Positions 7,975 through 14,403 of a stretch of 33,594 nt of DNA are shown here, piece by piece. Positions within the stretch are counted from its first letter, which is position 1; the number at the start of each line of letters is the position of its first letter. Below the pieces are notes generated by a model, which saw only the letters and a program-made list of their open reading frames with translations, made no database searches and was not told the origin of the DNA. Source of the DNA: an uncultured Oscillospiraceae bacterium. Its GTDB lineage: Bacteria > Bacillota > Clostridia > Oscillospirales > Oscillospiraceae. The stretch covers positions 1 to 33,594 of the forward strand of contig CAKTNN010000023.1 in assembly GCA_934589065.1 (NCBI GenBank). Reading direction: 5' to 3'. A program made the position numbers and the translations under genes.

Positions 7975-8003
7975 TTTACACCGGGACAAAAATCTGGTAT
8001 GCT
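7975..8003 (+). promoter_or_regulatory. Promoter for the Gx transporter-mrnC-rqcH operon
   Basis: TTTACA at 7975-7980 and TATGCT at 7998-8003 have a 17-base spacer. They stand about 32 bases before the TTG start of the first gene. Confidence 0.7.
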
Positions 8004-8035
8004 ATACGGGAACTCAGGAAAGGAGGGCGCAAGCC

Positions 8036-8545
8036 TTGAAAACGCGAAAAATGGTACTTCTGGCCCTCCTTACCGCCATCGCGCTGACCATTTTTATGGT
8101 GGAGGCACAGATCCCCTTGCCCATCCCCATCCCGGGCATTAAGCTGGGGCTGAGCAATATTGTAACGGTGTTTACTGTGTTCCTCTTAGGCCCGGGCTCC
8201 GGCGCTGCCGTATTGGCGGCCCGCATTTTTCTGGGGGCGGTGTTTGCCGGGAATTTCAGCACCATTCTCTATTCCGCTGCCGGTGGCGGGCTGGCAATTC
8301 TTACCACCATCCTTCTGCGCCGGGTTTTAAAACAGAACCAGCTGTGGGTCGCCGGGTGCATGGGAGCCGTTGCCCACTCTATTGGGCAGATGGTCGCTGC
8401 AATATGGGTATCCGGCACCCCGGGGCTTATTGTCTATCTGCCCTTTATGATTGCCACCAGCCTTGTCACCGGTCTGTTCACCGGGCTTTGCGCCCAGTTT
8501 TTGTTGAATCGAGGGAACCGTTTTTGGAAAACTATTTTCAGATGA
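8036..8545 (+). CDS. Gx transporter family / heptaprenyl diphosphate synthase component I-like membrane protein
   Basis: This hydrophobic 169-residue protein has about five membrane segments. It matches the family annotated either as Gx transporter or as heptaprenyl-diphosphate synthase component I (Hpre_diP_synt_I). The family features seen are the early EAQIPLPIPIPGIKLGLSN segment, a following PGSGAAVLAARI region, and the ending LVTGLFTGLCAQFLL. The fold resembles substrate-binding S components of ECF-type transporters, so a vitamin or isoprenoid-precursor role is possible but unproven. The start is TTG at 8036, eight bases after AGGAGGG. Its 3' end overlaps the Mini-RNase III gene. Confidence 0.8.
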   Translation: MKTRKMVLLALLTAIALTIFMVEAQIPLPIPIPGIKLGLSNIVTVFTVFLLGPGSGAAVLAARIFLGAVFAGNFSTILYSAAGGGLAILTTILLRRVLKQNQLWVAGCMGAVAHSIGQMVAAIWVSGTPGLIVYLPFMIATSLVTGLFTGLCAQFLLNRGNRFWKTIFR

Positions 8546-8943
8546 ATCTGCCCAAAGGGAAGATCGATGCCATCTCCAATCTGGGCCTGGCCCACATCGG
8601 CGACGGCGTTTTTGAGCTGCTGTGCCGCAGCTATCTCTGCGCCCAGGGCCACACCAATGTGCTGGAGCTGCACAAGCGCACCGTTGCCATGGTAAAAGCC
8701 CCGGCCCAGGCAAGCTTTGTGGACGGGCTGCTGCCCCACCTGACCCCGGAGGAGCTGGACTACTACCGCCGGGGGAAAAATGCCCATGTCCACGCCGTGC
8801 CCAAGGGGGCAACGCCAGTCCAGTACGCCAAGGCTACCGGCCTGGAAGCGCTGTTCGGGCGGCTGTACCTGGAAGGGAAGCTGGACCGGATCAACGAGCT
8901 ATTCTGTTTGGGGCTGCCCCAGGAGGAAGACCATGGCCTTTGA
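8524..8943 (+). CDS. mrnC: Mini-ribonuclease 3 (23S rRNA maturation)
   Basis: This protein of about 139 residues is a stand-alone RNase III catalytic domain without a double-strand RNA-binding domain, the Mini-III family that trims 23S rRNA precursors in Firmicutes. The core reads SNLGLAHIGDGVFELL with the catalytic aspartate. RRGKNAHVHAVPKGAT and GLEALFGRLYLEG, with the second acidic residue, follow. I chose TTG at 8524, eight bases after GAGGG, because it gives the family-like opening LENYF. The alternative is ATG at 8542, which forms an ATGA overlap with the previous stop. Either start couples translation to the upstream gene. The stop overlaps rqcH by 11 bases. Confidence 0.9.
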   Translation: MENYFQMNLPKGKIDAISNLGLAHIGDGVFELLCRSYLCAQGHTNVLELHKRTVAMVKAPAQASFVDGLLPHLTPEELDYYRRGKNAHVHAVPKGATPVQYAKATGLEALFGRLYLEGKLDRINELFCLGLPQEEDHGL

Positions 8944-10696
8944 TGCATTCTATTTATCTGCCGTATTGGGAGAAATCCGGGAAACGTGCACCGGCGCAAG
9001 GGTGGAAAAAATCTTTCAGCCCAGCCGGGACAGCCTGATCTTTCTCCTGCGGTGCGCCTCCGGGCGGGAAAAGCTGCTGATTGCCGCCAACCCCACCGCC
9101 CCCCGGCTGCACCTGACCGGGGCTTCTCCGGAGAATCCCACAGAGCCCCCGATGTTTTGTATGTTCCTGCGCAAGCACCTTATGGGTGCGCGGCTGAATT
9201 CCATCACCCAAACGCCCATGGAGCGGGCGGCGGAATTCACCTTTGACTGCACCGATGAAATGGGCTACCCCGTCCAGAAAAAGCTGGTGGTGGAGCTGAT
9301 GGGCAGAACCTGCAATGTATACCTTCTGGGCCCGGAGGGGCGGATCCTGGACTGCCTGCGCCGGGTGGGGCTGGACGAAACCAGCCGTCCCGCCCTGCCG
9401 GGACTGAACTATCAGCCGCCCCAGCCCATTGAAAAGAAAAACCCCATGGAATGCACCCGGGAGGACTACCTGGCCCTTTTGCAGGGCCCCGGGGCGGATA
9501 TCCTGGCTGACCGGCTGATGGACAGCCTTGGAGGACTATCCCCCCTGGTGTGCCGGGAGGCCGCTCTGTATGCTGCCGGGGAAACCGATGCGCGGGTAGA
9601 GAGGCTGGATTTAGACGCTGCCGCCAAAAAAATGGCGGACTTTTTCGGGGAGAATCTTCCCGCGCCTGCCCCCTGGTACTGGTGCGCTGCCGACGGGACG
9701 CCCAGGCAGTTTGCCTTTTGCCCCATTCGCGAGTATGGGGAGAGCCAAAAGGCCGAAAGCTTCAGCGCCCTTTTAGATGGCTTTTACACCCTGCGGGATC
9801 GCAGGGACGCCATGCGGCAAAAAGGGCAGGCCCTGCGCAAAACCGTGACCAACAGCTGCCAGCGGCTGAAGCGAAAGCTGGCGCTGCAGGAAAAGGAGCT
9901 CTCCGCCACTCTGGACCGGGAGCGGCTGCGCCAGCTGGGAGATATCCTCACTGCCAATATCCACCGCATCCAGAAGGGGCAGACCAAGGTTTTGTGCGAG
10001 GACTTTTATGATGAAAACATGGCCCAGATCGAAATCCCCCTGAGCCCCATTCTCTCCCCCCAGCAGAATGCCGCCAAATTCTACAAGGATTACACCCGGA
10101 TGAAGAATGCCCAGAAGGAGCTGACCCATCAGATCGCCCTGGGCACGGAAGAGCTGAGCTATCTGGAAAGCGTGCTGGATGAACTGAACCGGGCCCAGAC
10201 GGAAACGGAGCTGGAGGAAATCCGCCAGGAGCTCCATGCTGGGGGCTATGTCCGCCTGGATTCCGGAAAAAAGCGAATGAAGGCTGCAAAACTGTCTCCC
10301 ATGCGGTTTGAAAGCACCGACGGTTTCCCCATTTACGTAGGTAGAAACAATCGGCAGAATGATGAACTGACCTTCCGCCTGGCCCGGAAGGATGATGTGT
10401 GGTGTCACGCCTCCAAGGTTCACGGCAGCCATGTGATTATCTCCTGCGGCGGAAAGACGCCCCCGGACAATACCGTTACCCAGGCGGCCCAGCTGGCGGC
10501 CTACTATGCCGAATCCACCGGCGGGCAAAACATCCCCGTAGACGTGACCACCGTCAAGCAGGTGAAAAAAGTTCCCAGCGGCAAGCCCGGTATGGTCATC
10601 TACCATACCTACCGCACCGCCATTGTAAACCCCTACCCGGATGTGCGGATAGACCCCCTGAACGCCGAACCGAAGCCGGAACCGGAAAAGAAATAA
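8933..10696 (+). CDS. rqcH: RqcH, NFACT-family ribosome-associated quality control factor
   Basis: This 587-residue protein was formerly annotated as fibronectin-binding protein FbpA. The N-terminal NFACT-N domain starts with MAFDAFYLSAVLGEI and contains VVELMGRTCNVYLL. A helical and coiled-coil middle (about 280-430) is rich in charged heptads. The C-terminal NFACT-R domain has the signature DDVWCHASKVHGSHVII at about 487-503. RqcH binds stalled 50S-peptidyl-tRNA complexes and recruits tRNA-Ala to append alanine tails for degradation. The start ATG lies seven bases after AGGAGG and inside the end of mrnC, which pairs a ribosome-maturation enzyme with a ribosome-rescue factor. It is full length, with no sign of damage. 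Confidence 0.93.
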   Translation: MAFDAFYLSAVLGEIRETCTGARVEKIFQPSRDSLIFLLRCASGREKLLIAANPTAPRLHLTGASPENPTEPPMFCMFLRKHLMGARLNSITQTPMERAAEFTFDCTDEMGYPVQKKLVVELMGRTCNVYLLGPEGRILDCLRRVGLDETSRPALPGLNYQPPQPIEKKNPMECTREDYLALLQGPGADILADRLMDSLGGLSPLVCREAALYAAGETDARVERLDLDAAAKKMADFFGENLPAPAPWYWCAADGTPRQFAFCPIREYGESQKAESFSALLDGFYTLRDRRDAMRQKGQALRKTVTNSCQRLKRKLALQEKELSATLDRERLRQLGDILTANIHRIQKGQTKVLCEDFYDENMAQIEIPLSPILSPQQNAAKFYKDYTRMKNAQKELTHQIALGTEELSYLESVLDELNRAQTETELEEIRQELHAGGYVRLDSGKKRMKAAKLSPMRFESTDGFPIYVGRNNRQNDELTFRLARKDDVWCHASKVHGSHVIISCGGKTPPDNTVTQAAQLAAYYAESTGGQNIPVDVTTVKQVKKVPSGKPGMVIYHTYRTAIVNPYPDVRIDPLNAEPKPEPEKK

Positions 10697-10701
10697 AAGC
10701 C

Positions 10702-10746
10702 AAGCGGCCCTGTTTCTGCCATTTCACGGAAACAGGGCCGCTTTTT
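10702..10746 (+). terminator. Intrinsic terminator after rqcH
   Basis: AAGCGGCCCTGTTTC pairs with GAAACAGGGCCGCTT, a 14- to 15-bp near-perfect stem, and is followed by TTTTT. Confidence 0.93.
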
Positions 10747-10805
10747 GCAGTTGCCGGGTAAGCCGGGAAGCGGCTATCCAACCCGCAAATCGACGGGGCG
10801 GGCGG

Positions 10806-10829
10806 CCTGCAAACCCTCCTGTTTGCAGG
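10806..10829. promoter_or_regulatory. Perfect 9-bp inverted repeat upstream of the 70-residue gene
   Basis: CCTGCAAAC and GTTTGCAGG flank a six-base loop CCTCCT. It sits about 25 bases before a TATACT -10-like box at 10854-10859 and there is no clear -35 box. It may be an operator or the binding site of an activator. As a transcript it would precede the likely start site, so an attenuator is less likely. Confidence 0.5.
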
Positions 10830-10893
10830 CTGGTGGTTTTCCTCCTGCCTTTGTATACTATAGTCAGCAAATAAAAAACAGGAGGTAAAAACC

Positions 10894-11106
10894 ATGGCAT
10901 TCTCTCTCGATAGCAAAGTAAAGGACATTCTGAAAAATCCTGCGGCAGCAGCCGTTCTGGACAAGTTCTGCCCGGATGCCTCGAAGAATCCCCAGATGAA
11001 GCTGGTGGGGGGCCTGACTCTGCGCAAGCTGGCATCCTTCCCACAGTCGGCATACCTGCAGCCCCATCTGGATGAACTGGATAGGGAACTCCAGGCAATC
11101 GAATAA
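10894..11106 (+). CDS. 70-residue protein of unknown function
   Basis: A strong AGGAGG nine bases before the ATG, a private terminator immediately after, and a -10-like TATACT upstream all support a real monocistronic gene. The 70-residue product is soluble and helical in character. It starts AFSLDSKVKDILKNP, then PAAAAVLDKFCP, a central PQMKLVGGLTLRKLASFP and a helical acidic end. The layout recalls small DUF1858-like helical domains and a small domain found at the ends of some clostridial enzymes, but I do not recognise it with certainty. It has one cysteine, no signal peptide and no obvious DNA-binding motif. Confidence 0.75.
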   Translation: MAFSLDSKVKDILKNPAAAAVLDKFCPDASKNPQMKLVGGLTLRKLASFPQSAYLQPHLDELDRELQAIE

Positions 11107-11123
11107 CATCCGGAATATGAAAG

Positions 11124-11151
11124 CGGCTCCCCAATCGGGGAGCCGTTTTTT
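11124..11151 (+). terminator. Intrinsic terminator after the 70-residue gene
   Basis: CGGCTCCCC pairs with GGGGAGCCG around AATC, followed by six T residues. The hairpin lies between two convergent genes. On the minus strand it is followed only by CTTTCAT, so it terminates the plus strand far better. Confidence 0.9.
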
Positions 11152-11152
11152 A

Positions 11153-11914
11153 TCAGAAGCAAGTCCAGCCGCCGTCACACTTGATTTCTTCACCGTTGAC
11201 ATAACGGGATTGATCACTGGCAAGAAACAGAATGGCATCTGCCAGGTCTTCCGGCATTGCCAGTTCACCGGAAAACTCCAGGAGTTTGCTGGTGCGCCCA
11301 AAGCCGAATTCATCCGCAGGGGGCATAACCAGGGGAATATCCGTTACCACGCCGCCGGGGGACAGCGCATTGCAGCGAATGCCCGCTTCCATATACATAA
11401 AGGCGGTATTTTTGGTGGCTGCCAATACAGCGCCCTTGCTGGCGCAGTAGGCGGCTCCGGCGGTCTGGTGAGTTGCACCTACAGAGCAAACGTTGACAAT
11501 TACGCCGCCATCTCCCTGAGCCAGATACTGCTTGCATTCTTCCCGCAGACCGTACATCAGGCCAAAGGTATTGATACGGAAGGTTTTCTCCAGCATCTCA
11601 TCCGACATATCCGCAATGGCGGTGTTATCGTCCATTACACCGGCGCAGTTTACCGCCACATCCAGCCGCCCAAAGGCCTCTACGGCCTTTTTGACCATAC
11701 CTACTGCTGCAGCAGGGTCACCAACGTCTCCGGCATACCAGTCCATTTCACCGGGCAGGCCTTTGCATTCCGCTGCAAGCTCCTTCAGCCGCTCTTCCCG
11801 CCGGGCAACCGCCACGACTTTGGCGCCCTCCCGGCAAAAAAGCTCTGCGGTGGCTCTGCCAATACCGGCAGAAGCGCCGGTTACAATACAAACTTTTCCG
11901 TCCAGTTTTCCCAT
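11153..11914 (-). CDS. Classical short-chain dehydrogenase/reductase
   Basis: This 253-residue Rossmann enzyme has T12-GASAGI-G19 for dinucleotide binding, N89-C-A-G, and the catalytic triad S144, Y156, K160 in AAYCASK. Arginines following the second strand (VARREER) favour NADP(H). The C-terminal end YVNGEEIKCDGGWT is typical of the FabG-like clade. It oxidises or reduces a hydroxyl/keto group of an unknown substrate. It is the last gene of a three-gene minus-strand operon, 12 bases after the GcvT-like gene. The operon context suggests a dedicated catabolic dehydrogenase rather than fatty-acid synthesis, but this is inference. Confidence 0.9.
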   Translation of the reverse strand: MGKLDGKVCIVTGASAGIGRATAELFCREGAKVVAVARREERLKELAAECKGLPGEMDWYAGDVGDPAAAVGMVKKAVEAFGRLDVAVNCAGVMDDNTAIADMSDEMLEKTFRINTFGLMYGLREECKQYLAQGDGGVIVNVCSVGATHQTAGAAYCASKGAVLAATKNTAFMYMEAGIRCNALSPGGVVTDIPLVMPPADEFGFGRTSKLLEFSGELAMPEDLADAILFLASDQSRYVNGEEIKCDGGWTCF

Positions 11915-11926
11915 ATCAAAGCCTCC

Positions 11927-12916
11927 TTAGCAGAACACCTTGCTGACAACCACAGCAGGGGAATCGTTGCAGCCTACCGTCAGCTCCGCTCCGTCCGGCA
12001 CATCGGCGCGAAGGGTAGCAAAGCCAATATTCTTTTCTACGGTATAGCCATAGATGGTCTGTGCGCAGCGCCCAACCTCTACTCCGTACCAGTACACCCG
12101 CTCCCAGATGGAAATATCCTCGGTGGATTCCCGGGAGAATTCCAGTCCTACCATCCGGTATCTGGGATGCGCCTTTCGCTCCAGTGCCGCTTCTTTTCCG
12201 ATAAAATCCTTATCTGCTGCCACGGCCCAGCCCAGGCCGCACTCGAAGGGGCTCAGGTGCTTAAAGTCCTGCTTCAGGGCAAAGCCTTTTTCCATGGGAA
12301 TGGAGCGGACATATACTTCCAGCGTTTGCAATTCTCGCCCGCCAACGCTTTCCACAGCCTTTCGGGCAGCGTCGTGAATTGCCTGGCTCTGATCAAAAGC
12401 AGAATAGATTTCGTAACCATTCTCCCCGGTAAAGCCGGAACGATGGATGAGAACGGGAATATTTCCCACTTTTCTCCGGCAGATACCAAAGCGCTTCAAG
12501 TCATCCACCGGCGTATCCAGAAGGGCATTCATAGCTTTTAGACTGTCCGGGCCCTGAACGGCGTACATATCCCAGTCATAGGTGATGATCTTTGCCTGAA
12601 TATCCGCGCCGCCCTTGTGCTGTTCAATCCAGGGCAGCAGTCGGGGCCCATACAGATCCGAAACCCAGTACACGCCCTCGGCAATGTGCATGACAATCAC
12701 ATCGTCGATGATTTCGCCCTGCTCATCCAGAGAGGCGGTATATTTGGACTTTCCCACGGGCACCTTGCTAAGGTCGCTGATATAAATTTTCTGCAATACC
12801 TCCAGGGCGTCTTTTCCGGTGATTTCCACCAGGTCATGGGTCCAGCGGTAGAAGCCGACTCCCTTCCGGATCGCCTCGGCATCTTTTCTTGCTACAGCAT
12901 CTTCCCTAAATAACAT
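11927..12916 (-). CDS. GcvT-like folate-dependent aminomethyltransferase/demethylase family protein
   Basis: This protein of about 329 residues belongs to the GcvT/DmdA/LigM superfamily, which transfers one-carbon units to tetrahydrofolate. Visible signatures are GEIIDDVIV at 67-75 with the catalytic-position aspartates D71/D72, YAVQGPDSL, R159-SGFTGENGYEI, and PFECGLGWAV followed by DFIGKEAAL. The start ATG at 12916 has AAGGAGGTG just upstream. It is shorter than glycine-cleavage T protein (about 365). No gcvH or gcvP is nearby, so it is probably not part of the glycine cleavage system. Related stand-alone enzymes demethylate dimethylsulfoniopropionate, vanillate or N-methyl compounds. The substrate here is unknown. 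Confidence 0.85.
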   Translation of the reverse strand: MLFREDAVARKDAEAIRKGVGFYRWTHDLVEITGKDALEVLQKIYISDLSKVPVGKSKYTASLDEQGEIIDDVIVMHIAEGVYWVSDLYGPRLLPWIEQHKGGADIQAKIITYDWDMYAVQGPDSLKAMNALLDTPVDDLKRFGICRRKVGNIPVLIHRSGFTGENGYEIYSAFDQSQAIHDAARKAVESVGGRELQTLEVYVRSIPMEKGFALKQDFKHLSPFECGLGWAVAADKDFIGKEAALERKAHPRYRMVGLEFSRESTEDISIWERVYWYGVEVGRCAQTIYGYTVEKNIGFATLRADVPDGAELTVGCNDSPAVVVSKVFC

Positions 12917-12930
12917 ACAGGCGCACCTCC

Positions 12931-14151
12931 TTACAGCATCCTCAGGTCTTCTTTGCGAATGACCTTGATGTACATCTCTTCTTCGTCCCGTCCCTCGATG
13001 ACGCAGGACCACTCGGGGCTGACCAGCGTTTTGGCTGCGCCGTTCCACTGGGCTTCGTATGCATCCACCAGTTCGTCCAAAGGCGCCATTTCATAGCGGG
13101 CTGTGAAGTCCTCGCTCTTTACCTTGATCCAGGTTTCGTCCTTTGTCCAGCGAACCATCTCGTAGGGAACCTGCTGCACATCCAGCATATATCGGATATA
13201 ACCGCCGAGAATTCGTCCGTCATTCTCGTCCATACTGTGGGGGACACCCAGATAAGCACGCAGGCCTTCTTTGGCGAAGGGATCGATAAACTGGTTCTTT
13301 CCGGCTGTGGCAAACACGATACGGAATACCCGCAGAAATTCGTCTTCATCCGGGGCCATATCCTTAATTGCCATCATGGGGAACTGAATAGACCAGACCC
13401 AACCCATCTGGGCAACCCAGTGGTAGGCCTTTTCCAGGGAGGTTTCCTCACCAAAATTCTGGGTGTACTGTCCGTTGCGCAGGCACTGACCTTCCTTAAC
13501 CATCCGCTCCCGGGGGGTATCATGGATGGGATCTACCGGCTGCTGCATGTGCTCCAGCCATTCCTGCTTGGGAAGACCGTAGACATCCCGGCGCTCTGCC
13601 ACAACCCGGCAGTGCTTGTTGCCGCAGCCCCGGGCCTGGCACATATTCAGAGCAACCTCGTTTTCCGTTCCATTGGAGGAAGCCAGGTCAAAGTTCGCGG
13701 TAAACATGCTGGTGGTCATATTGCACAGCTCGCTGCCCACAATATCCCAAGGGCAGGTATCCAGTTCTTTTTCCACCCGGTTTCTGGTGAACTGCACCAC
13801 ACGGCCTGCCATGTTCTCCCACTCGTCGCCGGAATCGCCGGAAATACCGCCCAGCCAGCTGGACTTTTCGCACAGCTCCGGAATGTTAAAGGCCTCATAA
13901 AGAGAGGCGTTTACATAATCTTTTTGCTCCTCCGGGGTGCCGGCAACAGCCATATTCATCATGTTGGCAATATCGCAGATTGCCTCTGTGCGCTTTTCCC
14001 AGCTGGGCTCAAAAATCCGCATTACCTGAAAGAGGTTTGCCGTCATAGCGGCAATTTGCCGGTTCAGCTGGCGATAAGCTTCCTCTTCTGTAATGAGCTT
14101 GCCCCAGGCGGTGGCAAAGCATTTTCTGGAATCCAGTTTTTCCTTCAGCAT
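12931..14151 (-). CDS. Unrecognised 406-residue protein, first gene of the GcvT-like operon
   Basis: I do not recognise the family. The soluble protein has no signal peptide or membrane segment. A notable C171-x4-C176-x4-C181 motif sits in MCQARGCGNKHC, with H180 next to the last cysteine, so metal or cluster binding is possible. Aromatic-rich segments (KAYHWVAQMGWVW, about 241-253) and acidic stretches follow. The two halves each carry a Cys/Trp-rich segment, faintly recalling V4R or ATC-hydrolase-like small-molecule-binding folds; I do not claim this. The start at 14151 follows TAGGAGG. An open frame continues 41 codons upstream without a site. It is separated by 14 bases from the GcvT-like gene, so a subunit or partner role is likely. 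Confidence 0.85.
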   Translation of the reverse strand: MLKEKLDSRKCFATAWGKLITEEEAYRQLNRQIAAMTANLFQVMRIFEPSWEKRTEAICDIANMMNMAVAGTPEEQKDYVNASLYEAFNIPELCEKSSWLGGISGDSGDEWENMAGRVVQFTRNRVEKELDTCPWDIVGSELCNMTTSMFTANFDLASSNGTENEVALNMCQARGCGNKHCRVVAERRDVYGLPKQEWLEHMQQPVDPIHDTPRERMVKEGQCLRNGQYTQNFGEETSLEKAYHWVAQMGWVWSIQFPMMAIKDMAPDEDEFLRVFRIVFATAGKNQFIDPFAKEGLRAYLGVPHSMDENDGRILGGYIRYMLDVQQVPYEMVRWTKDETWIKVKSEDFTARYEMAPLDELVDAYEAQWNGAAKTLVSPEWSCVIEGRDEEEMYIKVIRKEDLRML

Positions 14152-14254
14152 GGTATTCCTCCTATCTAATTTTGCTGTACTACTATTATAGTCAGTCTGT
14201 TTCCCGGGAGGAATTCTGCAAAAGCGCCGGTTTTTCTGCACCTTTCCCGTACAG

Positions 14255-14279
14255 TTTGTATTCCTCCAAACCATACAAA
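14255..14279. promoter_or_regulatory. Candidate operator dyad 1
   Basis: TTTGTAT and ATACAAA form an inverted repeat with an 11-base spacer, at the position expected for an activator of the minus-strand operon, roughly 65-90 bases upstream of its -10 box. The right half reads CCATACAAA, matching the half-sites of the second dyad. Confidence 0.5.
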
Positions 14280-14326
14280 TTAGCGGGCCAATTTTTGTGG
14301 AAAATGGAGGATACTATGGGGGAGAT

Positions 14327-14343
14327 CCATACATTTTGTATGG
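14327..14343. promoter_or_regulatory. Candidate operator dyad 2
   Basis: CCATACA and TGTATGG flank three bases in a perfect palindrome that ends seven bases before the -35 box of the regulator gene. A protein bound here could autoregulate the pucR-like gene. Confidence 0.55.
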
Positions 14344-14350
14344 CTCATCC

Positions 14351-14379
14351 TTGACAGGCTCTTATGGGAAATTTATAAT
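14351..14379 (+). promoter_or_regulatory. Consensus promoter of the pucR-like gene
   Basis: A perfect TTGACA (14351-14356), a 17-base spacer and a perfect TATAAT (14374-14379) lie 24 bases before the start codon. Confidence 0.9.
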
Positions 14380-14403
14380 AAACGCAGTTAGGAGGGCAAA
14401 AAA

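Larger units (their letters stand above)
14152..14403. promoter_or_regulatory. Divergent control region between the three-gene operon and the pucR-like gene
   Basis: This 252-base region carries a TATAAT box for the minus-strand operon at 14190-14185 with no good -35 box at the right distance. Two dyads share the half-site CCATACA (14255-14279 and 14327-14343), and a consensus promoter drives the regulator. A weak -35 on the operon side suits an activator, which PucR-type proteins often are. Confidence 0.7.

Noticed and set aside
11927..12916. True glycine cleavage T protein
   Set aside because: It is shorter than usual and has no gcvH, gcvPA or gcvPB nearby. The operon partners are unrelated to glycine cleavage. 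It remains possible but is not the preferred call.
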